The notes: generated from the sequence alone by a model not told the origin. A stretch of DNA of 64,000 nucleotides from Salinimicrobium sediminilitoris (GCF_020866905.1 NZ_JAIVCC010000002.1:496001-560000); one strand, 5' to 3'; positions 35,146 through 44,354 are shown, counted from the first letter of the stretch. Numbers and translations are program-made.

Positions 35146-37023
35146 ATGAACAAAAATTACTTTTTACTACTCCTTTTGATCTGCCAGTCATTTTATCTCC
35201 CGGCACAGTCGGGGATGCAAAAAAGGGCCGACAGGTTGTATGAGAATTTCGCCTATACTAAAGCAATAGATGTTTATAAGGAGCTGCTCGAAAAAGAGTA
35301 TAACGTAGATCACAACCAAAAGAAGCTTGCAGATAGTTATCTACGATTAAGGGATCCGGAAAACGCAGTTGCCCTCTATTCTGAAGTGGTTAAACAGCCG
35401 GATGTCTCCCCAGAATATTACTTTAAATACGCACAGGTTTTGCGTGGGGTACGCCGTTACGATGAATCCAGAGAATGGCTAAAAAAATACCTGAAAGATG
35501 GTAAAAATGAAAACCTTGCAGAAAACCTACTTACCGAAGAGAAGATAAAATTCTATCCCGGGCTCGAAACCTTCAGGGTTAAATCTGTTGATTTCAATTC
35601 CCAGTTCAGCGATTTTGGTGCTTATGAAAATAACGGTACGGTTTACTTAACTTCTGCCAGGGCAAAAGGAGCTAAAAATCCGAAGATCTATGACTGGAAC
35701 GGGGAACCTTTTCTTGACGTTTACAGCTTACCTTCCAAAAATGGCATTTTAGAGACCCTTCCCGGAGATGTGAACACAGTTCGTCATGAAGGTCCGCTGG
35801 TGATTTCGAGGGATGGCAAAACCATGTATTTTACCCGAAATAACTACCTCAAGCGTGATGGAAAGAAAGATGATGAAGGTATTAATCATCTTAAGATCTA
35901 TAAGGCTTCTTTGGTAGATGGGGAATGGGTCAATATTGAAGAACTTTCGTTTAACAATGATAATTATTCTGTTGGTCATCCTGCCCTTTCAAAAGATGAA
36001 CAAACCCTTTACTTTGCTTCGGAAGCACCGGGCGGCATGGGTGGATCTGATATTTATAAAGTAAGTATTGAAAATGGCATTTTTGGAACCCCAGAGAATT
36101 TAGGTGCAAAAATAAATACTGCCGGAAACGAGGTTTTTCCTTTTGTTGCTGAAGATGATAAATTCTATTTCTCTTCTGACGGACATAAAGGCTTCGGAAT
36201 GATGGACATTTTTGTCACCGATCTTAAAACTCAGGAAGAAATATTTAACCTTGGGGAACCAATCAACAGCAACCTCGATGATTTCTCCTTCTTTATCTCT
36301 TCCGAAGATTTTTCAGAAGGATATATTGCCTCAAACCGGAGCGGTGGTAAAGGAAGTGATGATATTTATAAAATGCAGATGTTTGCACCACTTCTACTTA
36401 AAGGGACTGTGACAGATTCCATAAATGGTAAACCCATTGCAAATGCCACCGTGAGATTAATGGATGAAAACAACACCCAAATGGCCTTTTTAGAGACCGA
36501 CAGCCTGGGATATTATGAAAAACATATTAAAAGGGACGCCACCTATCCTATCGAAACCAAACATATTAAATACAATGAAAAGCAGGGTACAGTAAAGAGC
36601 TTTAATATGGATGACCAGGTAGAACTCGTCTACAATATTGAACTAGCCCCTGTGCAGGATGTGGAATATTTAGCAGAGATCAACAAGATCTATTTTGATT
36701 TTGACAAGCACAATATTCGTCCCGATGCTGCTGCAGAGCTTGATAAGCTGGTCGATCTTATGAAGAACGATTACCCCGAACTCGTTATTGAAATTGGCTC
36801 TCATACAGATTTTAGAGGTTCAATAGAGTATAACCGTCGCCTGGCCGAGAGACGGGCACAGTCGACCTTTGATTATCTGGTAGAACACGGAATCGCTCCC
36901 GAAAGGATAGTCACTTACAAAGGCTACGGCGAAGAACAACCCGCAATAGATTGTAAAAACTGTGATGAAGTTCAACACCAGTTGAACCGAAGATCCATTT
37001 TTAAAGTGGTGAAAATGGAATAA
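35146..37023 (+). CDS. OmpA family protein with TPR, PD40 propeller and peptidoglycan-binding domain
   Basis: The 625-aa protein has a signal peptide (LLLLICQSFYLPAQS), TPR-like repeats (about 22-135), a WD40-like PD40 beta-propeller (about 150-410; motifs such as RDGKTMYFTRN, KDEQTLYFASE, DKFYFSSDGHKG, GYIASNRSGGKGSDDIY), a carboxypeptidase-regulatory-like domain (about 415-490) and an OmpA domain (INKIYFDFDKHNIRPDAAAELDKL ... IEIGSHTDFRGS ... RRLAERRAQS ... KGYGEEQP). This is the architecture of PorE-like proteins that anchor T9SS or its cargo to peptidoglycan. It is the third gene of the adhesin operon, followed by a terminator. Confidence 0.92.
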   Translation: MNKNYFLLLLLICQSFYLPAQSGMQKRADRLYENFAYTKAIDVYKELLEKEYNVDHNQKKLADSYLRLRDPENAVALYSEVVKQPDVSPEYYFKYAQVLRGVRRYDESREWLKKYLKDGKNENLAENLLTEEKIKFYPGLETFRVKSVDFNSQFSDFGAYENNGTVYLTSARAKGAKNPKIYDWNGEPFLDVYSLPSKNGILETLPGDVNTVRHEGPLVISRDGKTMYFTRNNYLKRDGKKDDEGINHLKIYKASLVDGEWVNIEELSFNNDNYSVGHPALSKDEQTLYFASEAPGGMGGSDIYKVSIENGIFGTPENLGAKINTAGNEVFPFVAEDDKFYFSSDGHKGFGMMDIFVTDLKTQEEIFNLGEPINSNLDDFSFFISSEDFSEGYIASNRSGGKGSDDIYKMQMFAPLLLKGTVTDSINGKPIANATVRLMDENNTQMAFLETDSLGYYEKHIKRDATYPIETKHIKYNEKQGTVKSFNMDDQVELVYNIELAPVQDVEYLAEINKIYFDFDKHNIRPDAAAELDKLVDLMKNDYPELVIEIGSHTDFRGSIEYNRRLAERRAQSTFDYLVEHGIAPERIVTYKGYGEEQPAIDCKNCDEVQHQLNRRSIFKVVKME

Positions 37024-37050
37024 ATAAATCTAACCGCTAACCAACCATTA

Positions 37051-37077
37051 AAAGGAGGTCCTATGGCCTCCTTTTTT
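37051..37077 (+). terminator. Intrinsic terminator of the adhesin-SprF-OmpA operon
   Basis: AAAGGAGGTCC (37051-37061), a TAT loop and GGCCTCC with a T6 run (37065-37077) form a stable stem with one bulge, 28 bases after the OmpA-like stop codon. Confidence 0.85.
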
Positions 37078-37370
37078 GCTTGTAAGAATTTTAAATATCC
37101 AAATAAGATTTGAATAAGAACAGAATCCTTCGGAAGCTTTACAGGGAGGTAGAAATAAATTAGACTCCCAGTGGGTATGACAATGGCTACTGTAATTTTA
37201 TAGGCACCATATAAAACGACTATAGAATGTTACTAAGAGTTTCTCCCGACTCCTGGTGCCGGAGTTATCAAAGAACATCCTGTCTTAAAATAAGTTCTGT
37301 ATAGCGACGAATCATACTATTCTCAATGTTATTTGTTATGATTAGTATAAGAGAACCACTTCAGGTTTTG
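37078..37370. other. Intergenic region without recognised gene
   Basis: About 290 bases between two terminators of convergent transcription units. It is AT-rich with no ORF above about 30 codons, no RNA gene pattern and no clear repeat seen. Confidence 0.5.
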
Positions 37371-37372
37371 GC

Positions 37373-37400
37373 ATAAAAAAGGGGCTCAAAAAAGCCCCAT
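37373..37400 (-). terminator. Intrinsic terminator of the CAP-domain gene
   Basis: On the minus strand GGGGCT, a TTTTTG-type loop and AGCCCC (37381-37398) are followed by six U residues (37380-37375). It lies about 50 bases after the CAP gene stop. Confidence 0.8.
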
Positions 37401-37449
37401 TTAACTAACCTTAAATAATCAAGAAAAAAGTGAAACCTTTATTGTTATA

Positions 37450-37950
37450 TTATTTCTTAACGAAAATATTAGTGTAGTATAGTTCTCCATCCTTTCCTTC
37501 TTTAACAGAAATACCAAAATGGGTATGTTCACCTTCCATGTTCTTACGATGCCCATCACTTTTGATCCACGCATTTACCACGGCTTCTGCTGTACGAAAA
37601 CCCGAAGCTACATTTTCACTTACCGATTTTGCACTTACAGATTTTACAAGTGCCTCGTAGCGACTTCCGAAGAAATCATGGCACACTTCATTGTTCTCAA
37701 TCATGTGATCATTATGTCCTGCTGCTTCCACAGAGCTCTCATCTAAATAAAGAAGCTCAGGCAGACCTTGTTGACTACGGTATGCATTTACTAATTCAAG
37801 AACATCTAATTCTATTGATGAATAATTAACTGGGGCGAGTTTAGTAGTAAGATTGGCCGAATCAAGTTCCTCAATATTTTCCTTAGAACAAGAAGTAAGA
37901 GAAAACGTACAAATGGCCATCACATAAACGAAATAGGTTAAATTCTTCAT
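37450..37950 (-). CDS. CAP-domain (SCP/PR-1-like) lipoprotein
   Basis: The 166-aa protein starts with a lipoprotein signal (CTFSLTSCSKEN; lipobox LTSC with Cys about residue 21). The CAP domain shows LELVNAYRSQQGLPEL, AAGHNDHMIENN (first His), SENVASGF, AVVNAWIKSDGHRKNM (second His) and HFGISVKEGKDGELYYTNIF. Such proteins are exported and of varied function (protease-like, lipid binding or adhesion). A promoter is seen directly upstream and a terminator downstream, so it is monocistronic. Confidence 0.88.
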   Translation of the reverse strand: MKNLTYFVYVMAICTFSLTSCSKENIEELDSANLTTKLAPVNYSSIELDVLELVNAYRSQQGLPELLYLDESSVEAAGHNDHMIENNEVCHDFFGSRYEALVKSVSAKSVSENVASGFRTAEAVVNAWIKSDGHRKNMEGEHTHFGISVKEGKDGELYYTNIFVKK

Positions 37951-37976
37951 AATGGTAGTCAGTAGGTTTGGGATAG

Positions 37977-38006
37977 GAAAAGTAAGAATTAATTCCGATT
38001 AACAAA
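37977..38006 (-). promoter_or_regulatory. Promoter of the CAP-domain gene
   Basis: On the minus strand TTTG (38006-38003), an 18-base spacer and TACTTTTC (37984-37977) match TTTG-N18-TAnnTTTG except for the last base. The ATG is 27 bases downstream. Confidence 0.5.
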
Positions 38007-38122
38007 CAAAAAAATCGATGAACTACACAAAAAATATAAAATTTAACCCAAAAAGGCTTAATCCTTACAAAAATTTAAAGGTTTTTAGGCGAAGATTAAA
38101 GGCAGGATGGATCGACGAATGG

Positions 38123-39034
38123 CTAATTGGAAAAAGAAAGCACCTTTCCGTCGTCGGCGAGATGTACCTCAGGAAAAACCTTAGAAGCTTCTTTTTTAAA
38201 ACCTTCAATAGAGTCGTACCGGGTTGAATAATGCCCCAGAACAAGATGAGAAACATTGGCCGCTCGAGCAATGGCAGCCGCTTCGCGAGCTGTAGAATGC
38301 CCGGTGGGAGCAGCAAGATAAGCGTGCTCTTCCAAAAATGTTGATTCGTGGTATAAAACGGTAATATCTTTTAACTGCTTAGCTAATATGGGATTGTAAG
38401 CAGTATCACTACAAAAAGCAAAACTTTCGGGTGGTTCAGGGTCTGCAGTTAATTGAGCATTGGGAATTATTCTGCCATCATCCAGGATAGCATCTTTTCC
38501 TTTTTTGATCCCGTTGTAATATGCTACATCGATATCATATTTTTCCGCTTCTTCCACTAAAAGTTTTCGCGGCTTTGGCTTTTCCCGAAACAGGTATCCG
38601 TTAGCATAAATACGGTGCTTTAGGGGAATGGTTTCTACCGTAACTTTCCTGGTATTAAGAATCACCTGCGGCTCTGTGGAGGTAAGTTCATGAAAATATA
38701 ATGGGTAGCCTGTCCAGGAATTAGAGTGTTTAAGCTGCAAAAGTACGATCTCCTTAATTCCTTTAGGTCCATAGATGTGGAGCTCGGTTTTTCGGTTCAA
38801 CAACATGAAGGTGGATATAAGCCCAACCAGCCCGTAGAAATGATCGCCATGAAGGTGGGAAATAAAAACGTGTTTGATCTTCCCGAATTTGATCTTATGC
38901 CGGCGCAATTCTACCTGTGTTCCCTCACCACAATCAATAAGGAAAAGTTCATTATTGATCTCCAGTACCTGGGAGGTAGGATTTGTAAAGGTTCTTGGAG
39001 TAGCTGCATAACAGCCTAAAACAGTCAATTTCAT
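38123..39034 (-). CDS. rnz: Ribonuclease Z
   Basis: The 303-aa metallo-beta-lactamase fold enzyme removes 3' trailers from tRNA precursors. It has ELFLIDCGEGTQVELRR (about 27-43), the zinc motif FISHLHGDHFYGL (about 58-70), CSDTAYNP and YHESTF for further ligands, then PTGHSTAREAAAIARAA and VLGHYSTRY near the C-terminus. Length and motifs fit RNase Z of the short bacterial form. It is last in the pyrR-pyrB-small protein-rnz minus-strand cluster. Confidence 0.94.
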   Translation of the reverse strand: MKLTVLGCYAATPRTFTNPTSQVLEINNELFLIDCGEGTQVELRRHKIKFGKIKHVFISHLHGDHFYGLVGLISTFMLLNRKTELHIYGPKGIKEIVLLQLKHSNSWTGYPLYFHELTSTEPQVILNTRKVTVETIPLKHRIYANGYLFREKPKPRKLLVEEAEKYDIDVAYYNGIKKGKDAILDDGRIIPNAQLTADPEPPESFAFCSDTAYNPILAKQLKDITVLYHESTFLEEHAYLAAPTGHSTAREAAAIARAANVSHLVLGHYSTRYDSIEGFKKEASKVFPEVHLADDGKVLSFSN

Positions 39035-39060
39035 GGCTTGGGATCTTAAAATTAAAGAAC

Positions 39061-39393
39061 CTAGAATCCCAGGTCTCTCTCAATCTCTTCCATTTGAATG
39101 ATATCTTCGGCTTCCTGTAAAGTGGGAACCACTAAAAGCTCTTCGGGAACCTGTTCAATAATGATGGTGTCATTGGCAATAACAAAAGATTTCCCACCCT
39201 TGCGATGCCGGTTGGACAGCTCTAAAAAGTTAAGAAGTTCATTAAGCTGTAACTCTCCATACTTAAGGATATCCACAACCACATTATCATTTTTGAACTT
39301 GGGATGAATGCTTTCCAGGAAGGAGGCAAATTTAGAAACATCATTTTTTTCATCTGCAAAGATCCTGTATCCTTCTTTTTCTGTTATAATCAT
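39061..39393 (-). CDS. Small STAS-like protein next to ribonuclease Z
   Basis: The 110-aa protein has a predicted alpha/beta fold: FASFLESIHPKF, NVVVDILKYGELQLNELLNFL and SFVIANDTIIIEQVPEELLVVPTLQEAEDII give strand-helix patterns like STAS or anti-sigma-antagonist domains. No catalytic motif is seen. It lies between pyrB (overlap of four bases, ATGA-type) and rnz. This gene pair is common in flavobacteria to my knowledge; the role is unknown. Confidence 0.78.
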   Translation of the reverse strand: MIITEKEGYRIFADEKNDVSKFASFLESIHPKFKNDNVVVDILKYGELQLNELLNFLELSNRHRKGGKSFVIANDTIIIEQVPEELLVVPTLQEAEDIIQMEEIERDLGF

Positions 39394-40322
39394 TGTTGTT
39401 TAATTTTTGATGCCAGGAGATAAATCACTGCCATTCTTACGGCTACCCCGTTTTGTACCTGATCTAAAATAATAGCCTGGTCGGAATCGGCTACGTCACT
39501 GGTTATCTCAACTCCCCGGTTAATTGGGCCCGGGTGCATGATCACGATCTTTTTATCAAGGGAATCAAGTAATTGTTTATTAAGCCCAAAAAGTTGTACA
39601 TACTCCCTGGTACTCGGGAAATAGTTTATTTCCATACGTTCATTCTGTACCCGCAGCATATTAGCCACGTCACACCATTCCAGAGCTTTTCTAAGATTTG
39701 GCTCTACCTCTACTCCCAAAGACCTTATGTGCTTTGGAAGTAAGGTGTAAGGACCACAAACTTTGACCTGCGCCCCCTGTAATTTTAAAGCAAGGATATT
39801 GGATAATGCTACCCTGCTGTGCAGAATATCTCCCACTATGACCACCTTTTTCCCTGAAACTTCCCCCAGTTTCTCCCGTATAGAGTAACTATCAAGCAAA
39901 GCCTGGGTTGGATGTTCATGCGCACCATCTCCGGCATTTATGATACTCGCGCCCACATGTTTTGAAAGAAAAATTCCGGCCCCGGGATTGGGGTGCCGCA
40001 TCACAACCATATCTACCTTCATAGAAAGGATGTTATTCACTGTATCTATAAGAGTTTCTCCTTTTTTTACTGAAGATGAGGCGGCCGAAAAATTTACAAC
40101 ATCGGCACTTAATCTTTTTTCGGCAAGTTCAAAAGAAAGCCTTGTGCGGGTACTATTTTCAAAAAATAAATTTGCTATTGTAATATCCCTAAGGGAAGGC
40201 ACCTTTTTAATCGGCCTGTTGATCACTTCCTTAAAATGATCGGCTGTTTGGAAAATGAGGTCGATATCCTCTTTTTTCAGATATTTTATACCCAGTAAAT
40301 GGTCAACACTTAACTCGCTCAT
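39390..40322 (-). CDS. pyrB: Aspartate carbamoyltransferase catalytic chain
   Basis: The 310-aa enzyme catalyses carbamoyl phosphate plus aspartate to carbamoyl aspartate, the second step of pyrimidine synthesis. Carbamoyl-phosphate site FENSTRTRLSFELAEKRL (about 54-71), VMRHPNPGAG, GDGAHEHPTQALLDSYSI (about 131-148), VGDILHSRVA and MHPGPINRGVEI (about 263-274) are all present. It begins two bases after pyrR stops. No regulatory chain pyrI is nearby. Confidence 0.95.
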   Translation of the reverse strand: MSELSVDHLLGIKYLKKEDIDLIFQTADHFKEVINRPIKKVPSLRDITIANLFFENSTRTRLSFELAEKRLSADVVNFSAASSSVKKGETLIDTVNNILSMKVDMVVMRHPNPGAGIFLSKHVGASIINAGDGAHEHPTQALLDSYSIREKLGEVSGKKVVIVGDILHSRVALSNILALKLQGAQVKVCGPYTLLPKHIRSLGVEVEPNLRKALEWCDVANMLRVQNERMEINYFPSTREYVQLFGLNKQLLDSLDKKIVIMHPGPINRGVEITSDVADSDQAIILDQVQNGVAVRMAVIYLLASKIKQQ

Positions 40323-40324
40323 GT

Positions 40325-40867
40325 TTATACGTTACTTATAAGATAAACCACATCTTCTCCTTCGTTCTCCTTCCAGTTCACTTTTACTTTTTCCTCATTT
40401 ATGGCGTCCACCTGTCTTCCATTATAATCGGGCTGAATGGGTAAATGCCGGCTAAACCTGCGGTCGATAAGGGTTAGCAGCTCAATTTCATTGGGCCTCC
40501 CGAAAGATTGAACCGCTGTAAGAGCAGCTCTTATGCTCCTCCCTGTGTAGAGCACATCATCAATAAAGATCACCCGCTTGTCCTCTACCACAAAATCAAT
40601 ATGGGTTTTATTGGCCTCCAGGGGTTTATCGCTCCGCCTGAAGTCATCGCGGTAAAAAGTAATATCCAGCTGTCCCATTTTTACGGCAGAAATGCCGTAT
40701 TCTTCTTTAAGGATTTTGTAGATCCTATTTGCCAGAAAAACTCCACGGGGTTGGATACCAATGATCACAGAATTTTCAAAAGTATTATGATTTTCAATCA
40801 ACTGGCAGGCCAAACGGTGTAAAATGATGTTCATTTCTTTAGAAGCAAGCAACACTTTTTGGCTCAT
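40325..40867 (-). CDS. pyrR: Bifunctional pyr operon regulator / uracil phosphoribosyltransferase
   Basis: From ATG 40867 the protein has 180 residues. It shows the PRPP-binding motif VIFIDDVLYTGRSIRAAL (about 95-112), IIGIQPRGVFLANR and the C-terminal ALTAVQSFGRPNEIELLTLIDR. In other bacteria PyrR binds pyr mRNA and causes attenuation; no clear PyrR-type leader is seen here. The longer ATG at 40885 would overlap the -7 promoter element, so the shorter start is preferred. It forms an operon with pyrB. Confidence 0.92.
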   Translation of the reverse strand: MSQKVLLASKEMNIILHRLACQLIENHNTFENSVIIGIQPRGVFLANRIYKILKEEYGISAVKMGQLDITFYRDDFRRSDKPLEANKTHIDFVVEDKRVIFIDDVLYTGRSIRAALTAVQSFGRPNEIELLTLIDRRFSRHLPIQPDYNGRQVDAINEEKVKVNWKENEGEDVVYLISNV

Positions 40868-40887
40868 AATTACAGAAGTTATCATAA

Positions 40888-40916
40888 CAAAAGTAAGATT
40901 TTTTTCCTGAGAACAA
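40888..40916 (-). promoter_or_regulatory. Promoter of pyrR-pyrB
   Basis: On the minus strand TTG (40916-40914), an 18-base spacer and TACTTTTG (40895-40888) match the Bacteroidota consensus fully. The pyrR ATG at 40867 is 20 bases downstream. Confidence 0.65.
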
Positions 40917-41026
40917 CCTTCGACAGGATCAAATAAAATTACCGGCTCCCTTGGAAATTAAGCGATTTTTATAAGTTTCTCCTTCAAAAAAAGGCAAATT
41001 AAAGATTATCTTGCAGTAAAAAATTC

Positions 41027-42895
41027 ATGCTTTACCTTTTACACGAACCAGTAGAAACAGAAACTGTAGAAGAAAAGATCCTCCCGCTTTTAAAGAATAT
41101 TAAGCATGAGCTGGTATCCTATCCTCTTGATAAAGAATTTGATATTGATAAAGACTCTTCCCTCATGCTTTATCTACCCGATGCTGTCCTGAGAGAAATT
41201 ATCCCAATGGCAGCAAAAAACAGCTGGTCTGTTTCCATTCTTCCCCACCCCAAAAATAAATTTACATCAAAAGGTCTGGGTATATCAGAAGATATTGAAG
41301 AAGTAATTACTCAATATGCCGAATGTGAGAATCCTTATGACATTGACCTGCTGTTTTGTAATGAGGTTCCTGTTTTTAGCTCGGTAAATATTGGGGACAT
41401 CTTCATCCTTTCAAAAAGAAACGGCAAAAAGAACTTTTTTCAGGAGGTAATCAATATCATCCACAATATTCGTAGGGTTTCGTCACTTTCTCACCATTCT
41501 TATCAATTAAGTACAGATGGGGAAAAGATCATTCATACCTCAGCTCTTGGGATCATTGTTGTTGAACATGCTTCAAGTTCCCTAATTTCGAAGCGCCTGC
41601 TCGAAGAGAGTTCCATTAATGACGGCTCTTTTCAGGCTTTTGTACTTGCCCCGCAAAACCTTCTGGTACTTTTATGGTTCTTTGTTAGGAGCCTGGTTCC
41701 CAACACAAAAACGCTCAATCGCCTGCCTTCTTTTATTGGAAAAATTAAAACCTCCAATCTGCAAGTTAGTGACGATGCGCCCATGGATTACACCATTGAT
41801 GGAGAAAAAAAACAGTCAAAAGCGCTGGATTTCGAGGTTCACAAACGGGCAGTCCTCCTCAAACAGAAAAGTATATATAGCGAAAATACCGAAAAAGAAA
41901 ATGGAAGGAAAAGTATAAAATTTGAAGGACTTCCAAAGGGTGAAACCCGTAAGGAACTTATAAAAAGGAGTCTGCCAATCCTCCCCCGGGCCAGTACAGA
42001 ACAATTTCAGGACCTGTTCAAGGTTTTACGGACTAACTCCAGGATTAGCCCCGCTTTTATGGTGATGATGATCCTCTCTACCTTAATAGCCACCTTTGGC
42101 CTTTTCGCCAACTCCTCACCGGTAATCATTGGAGCAATGATCCTGGCTCCTGTAATTGCCCCAATAGTTTCTTTTTCCATGGGAATGGTGCGGTATGATG
42201 TACCAATGTTGAAAGAAAGCTTTATTACTATTACCGCGGGAACTTTAGTTTCCCTTGCGTTCGCAGCCGGAGTAAGTATTATAATCCCATTAAAAGTACT
42301 TACGCCTGAAATTGAGGCCAGGCTTTCCCCTACCCTGCTCGACATGGGTATTGCCGTGTCTTCGGGAATTGCAGCAGCTTATGCCCATTCAAATGAAGGA
42401 ATTGCCAAGAGTCTTGCAGGAGTAGCTATCGCGGTTGCCTTAGTTCCTCCACTTGCCGTGGCTGGTATAGGAATAGGTTGGTGGGACTGGGAGGTTTTCT
42501 CGGGAGCTATTCTTTTGTATGCGACCAACCTTGCAGGAATCATACTTTTTGGAGGACTTACCTTTTTACTTTTGGGCTTTGCCCCTTTCAAAAGAGCAAA
42601 AATGGGACTTGTTTATACTTTGATTATTGTGATCCTGGTGGCTGTCCCCCTTTCACTTTCCTTTGACCGTATCATGCAGGAAGCCAATATTACCCGCTCC
42701 CTTGAAGGAACCACAATAGAAAATGTAGTACTTAGAGACGTACGCATAAGATTTGGTTCCACCATGGTGGTATCTCTTAGACTAGTGGGGCCCGAGAATA
42801 TTGAGCCTCAGCGAATACAAGCCATCAAGGAAGAAATTGAAAAGAGGATAGACCAGCCGGTGAGACTGGAGGTGGTTTCGGCAATGGAATTTTAG
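41027..42895 (+). CDS. DUF389 (TIGR00341-type) membrane protein with DAGK/LCB5-like N-terminal domain
   Basis: The 622-aa protein has two parts. Residues about 1-290 are soluble and end with LLEESSINDGSFQAFVLAPQ, LNRLPSFIGK, then MDYTIDGE and ALDFEVHKRAVLL, the pattern of the C-terminal domain of diacylglycerol/sphingosine kinase-like proteins; the N-terminal nucleotide-binding GGDGT motif of true kinases is not seen, so catalysis is doubtful. Residues about 320-560 form the DUF389 membrane domain (six or more helices; NSSPVIIGAMILAPVIAPI, ALVPPLAVAGIGI), and a small C-terminal domain follows. The function is unknown. It is transcribed alone. Confidence 0.82.
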   Translation: MLYLLHEPVETETVEEKILPLLKNIKHELVSYPLDKEFDIDKDSSLMLYLPDAVLREIIPMAAKNSWSVSILPHPKNKFTSKGLGISEDIEEVITQYAECENPYDIDLLFCNEVPVFSSVNIGDIFILSKRNGKKNFFQEVINIIHNIRRVSSLSHHSYQLSTDGEKIIHTSALGIIVVEHASSSLISKRLLEESSINDGSFQAFVLAPQNLLVLLWFFVRSLVPNTKTLNRLPSFIGKIKTSNLQVSDDAPMDYTIDGEKKQSKALDFEVHKRAVLLKQKSIYSENTEKENGRKSIKFEGLPKGETRKELIKRSLPILPRASTEQFQDLFKVLRTNSRISPAFMVMMILSTLIATFGLFANSSPVIIGAMILAPVIAPIVSFSMGMVRYDVPMLKESFITITAGTLVSLAFAAGVSIIIPLKVLTPEIEARLSPTLLDMGIAVSSGIAAAYAHSNEGIAKSLAGVAIAVALVPPLAVAGIGIGWWDWEVFSGAILLYATNLAGIILFGGLTFLLLGFAPFKRAKMGLVYTLIIVILVAVPLSLSFDRIMQEANITRSLEGTTIENVVLRDVRIRFGSTMVVSLRLVGPENIEPQRIQAIKEEIEKRIDQPVRLEVVSAMEF

Positions 42896-43094
42896 ACTTT
42901 CAAAAATGTCATTTTGAGCAAAATCTTTTCTGACACCTGCTGAAGAGTTAAGGATTCGTTTTATAATCTGAATTTGTCGAGACACTCACCTGTTTTCTGA
43001 AAAGTTAACTTACCTGAAGTTTTTAGCCACCTTTAAGATGCTTCAGGAATTACAGAATAATTTTACTAATTTTCAAGCTGAAGCCAGCTGCCAC

Positions 43095-44354
43095 ATGAAG
43101 AAATTTTTCCTCCTCCTCCTAATTCTCCTGCTATTGTTCCTTGGCCTTACCTATTGGTCGGTCTCCATAGGGCCTTCAGAAGTTGTAATATCCAAAGTTG
43201 TAAAGCCAGAAGCACCTTCAGCAGAATACACTGCCGGGGAAAAGGTCACCGTGATCACCTCAAATCGTTACGAAGCGAATGCGATAAAACGGTTTATGCA
43301 GGGAGTGAATTACCGTAGAGCTTGGGAGGCTCCCGTGCCCGCAGAGATCTTTCTTCTGGATTCTTTTGATATTTTGGAAGAAGGTGGAGGCAACCAAACA
43401 AAATCTCTTGATGTCTTAGACCAACAGGGAAAGCTTTACAGTTTAAGAAGTGTCAACAAAGACCCGGATCCACTTATTCCACCAATTGCAAAAACCCTGG
43501 GACTTGAAAATATTGTGATTGACGGGATTTCGGCCCAGCATCCATACGGTGCAATACTCTCAGCCGCATTGTCTGACCATGTAGATATTCTTCATACAAA
43601 TCCAAAAATTGTGTATGTGCCCAAACATGAGGCTATGGGTCGGTATGCCGAAGATTACGGCGATCGCTTATTCCTGCTCGAATATGAAACTGAAGGAGAG
43701 GTAAACTGGACCTCATATGAAAACGTGCAGGAAATAGTGGATACAGATGACCTACAGGAGATGAAGGCCAATGTGGGAAAAGAACTTGAAATTGATCTAC
43801 GGAAACTGGTACGGGCACGACTTTTTGACCTTCTCATTGGAGATTGGGACAGGCATACTAAACAATGGGGTTGGGTTCTTCAAAAACTTGAGGGCAAACT
43901 TGTAGGTATTCCACTTCCCGGAGACAGGGATAATGCTTTTTTCAGGATCGATGGTGTTATTCCCACTATTCTTACCAATCATTTAGTGCAGCCAATGGTA
44001 AGACCATTTGAAAAAGATATAGATCACATTCCCGGTTATGTTTATCCTTTTGATCTTTATTTTTTAAAAGGTGTTTCTAAGGAGATCTTTATTGAGGAAG
44101 CAAAATTTCTACAACAGGAATTAACGAATGCACGAATTGAAAAGGCTCTTCAGGAATGGCCGGAAAGTCTTGTCCAGCTCAATGGCAATGAAATAGCCAC
44201 AAAACTTGAGCATCGAAGAGATAAGCTGCAGGAGTACGCCCTGGAGTTTAGAGAGGCAATAGAAAAAATGGAATATCCCAAAGAACCCTTGAAAGGAAGT
44301 GAAGATTTGGACCTGCCAGACCATCTTCAAAAATGTTTCAATTGCACTGAATAA
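43095..44354 (+). CDS. Membrane-anchored kinase-like protein (DWDRH motif)
   Basis: ATG 43095 gives 419 residues with an N-terminal membrane helix or signal anchor (FFLLLLILLLLFLGLTYW). A start 19 codons upstream is possible but would bury this helix. The C-terminal half has RARLFDLLIGDWDRHTKQW and GIPLPGDRDNAFFR (about residues 235-300), resembling the catalytic loop and DxD metal site of HipA/Fam20-like atypical kinases, also seen in extracytoplasmic metallophosphatase fusions of Bacteroidota. It may phosphorylate a periplasmic target; this is inference. It ends with a Cys-containing tail (KCFNCTE). Confidence 0.72.
   Translation: MKKFFLLLLILLLLFLGLTYWSVSIGPSEVVISKVVKPEAPSAEYTAGEKVTVITSNRYEANAIKRFMQGVNYRRAWEAPVPAEIFLLDSFDILEEGGGNQTKSLDVLDQQGKLYSLRSVNKDPDPLIPPIAKTLGLENIVIDGISAQHPYGAILSAALSDHVDILHTNPKIVYVPKHEAMGRYAEDYGDRLFLLEYETEGEVNWTSYENVQEIVDTDDLQEMKANVGKELEIDLRKLVRARLFDLLIGDWDRHTKQWGWVLQKLEGKLVGIPLPGDRDNAFFRIDGVIPTILTNHLVQPMVRPFEKDIDHIPGYVYPFDLYFLKGVSKEIFIEEAKFLQQELTNARIEKALQEWPESLVQLNGNEIATKLEHRRDKLQEYALEFREAIEKMEYPKEPLKGSEDLDLPDHLQKCFNCTE

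Noticed and set aside
38018-38227. Plus-strand ORF near the end of the ribonuclease Z gene
   Set aside because: It overlaps the coding end of rnz on the other strand; the product is Lys/Arg-rich without a pattern and has no promoter.
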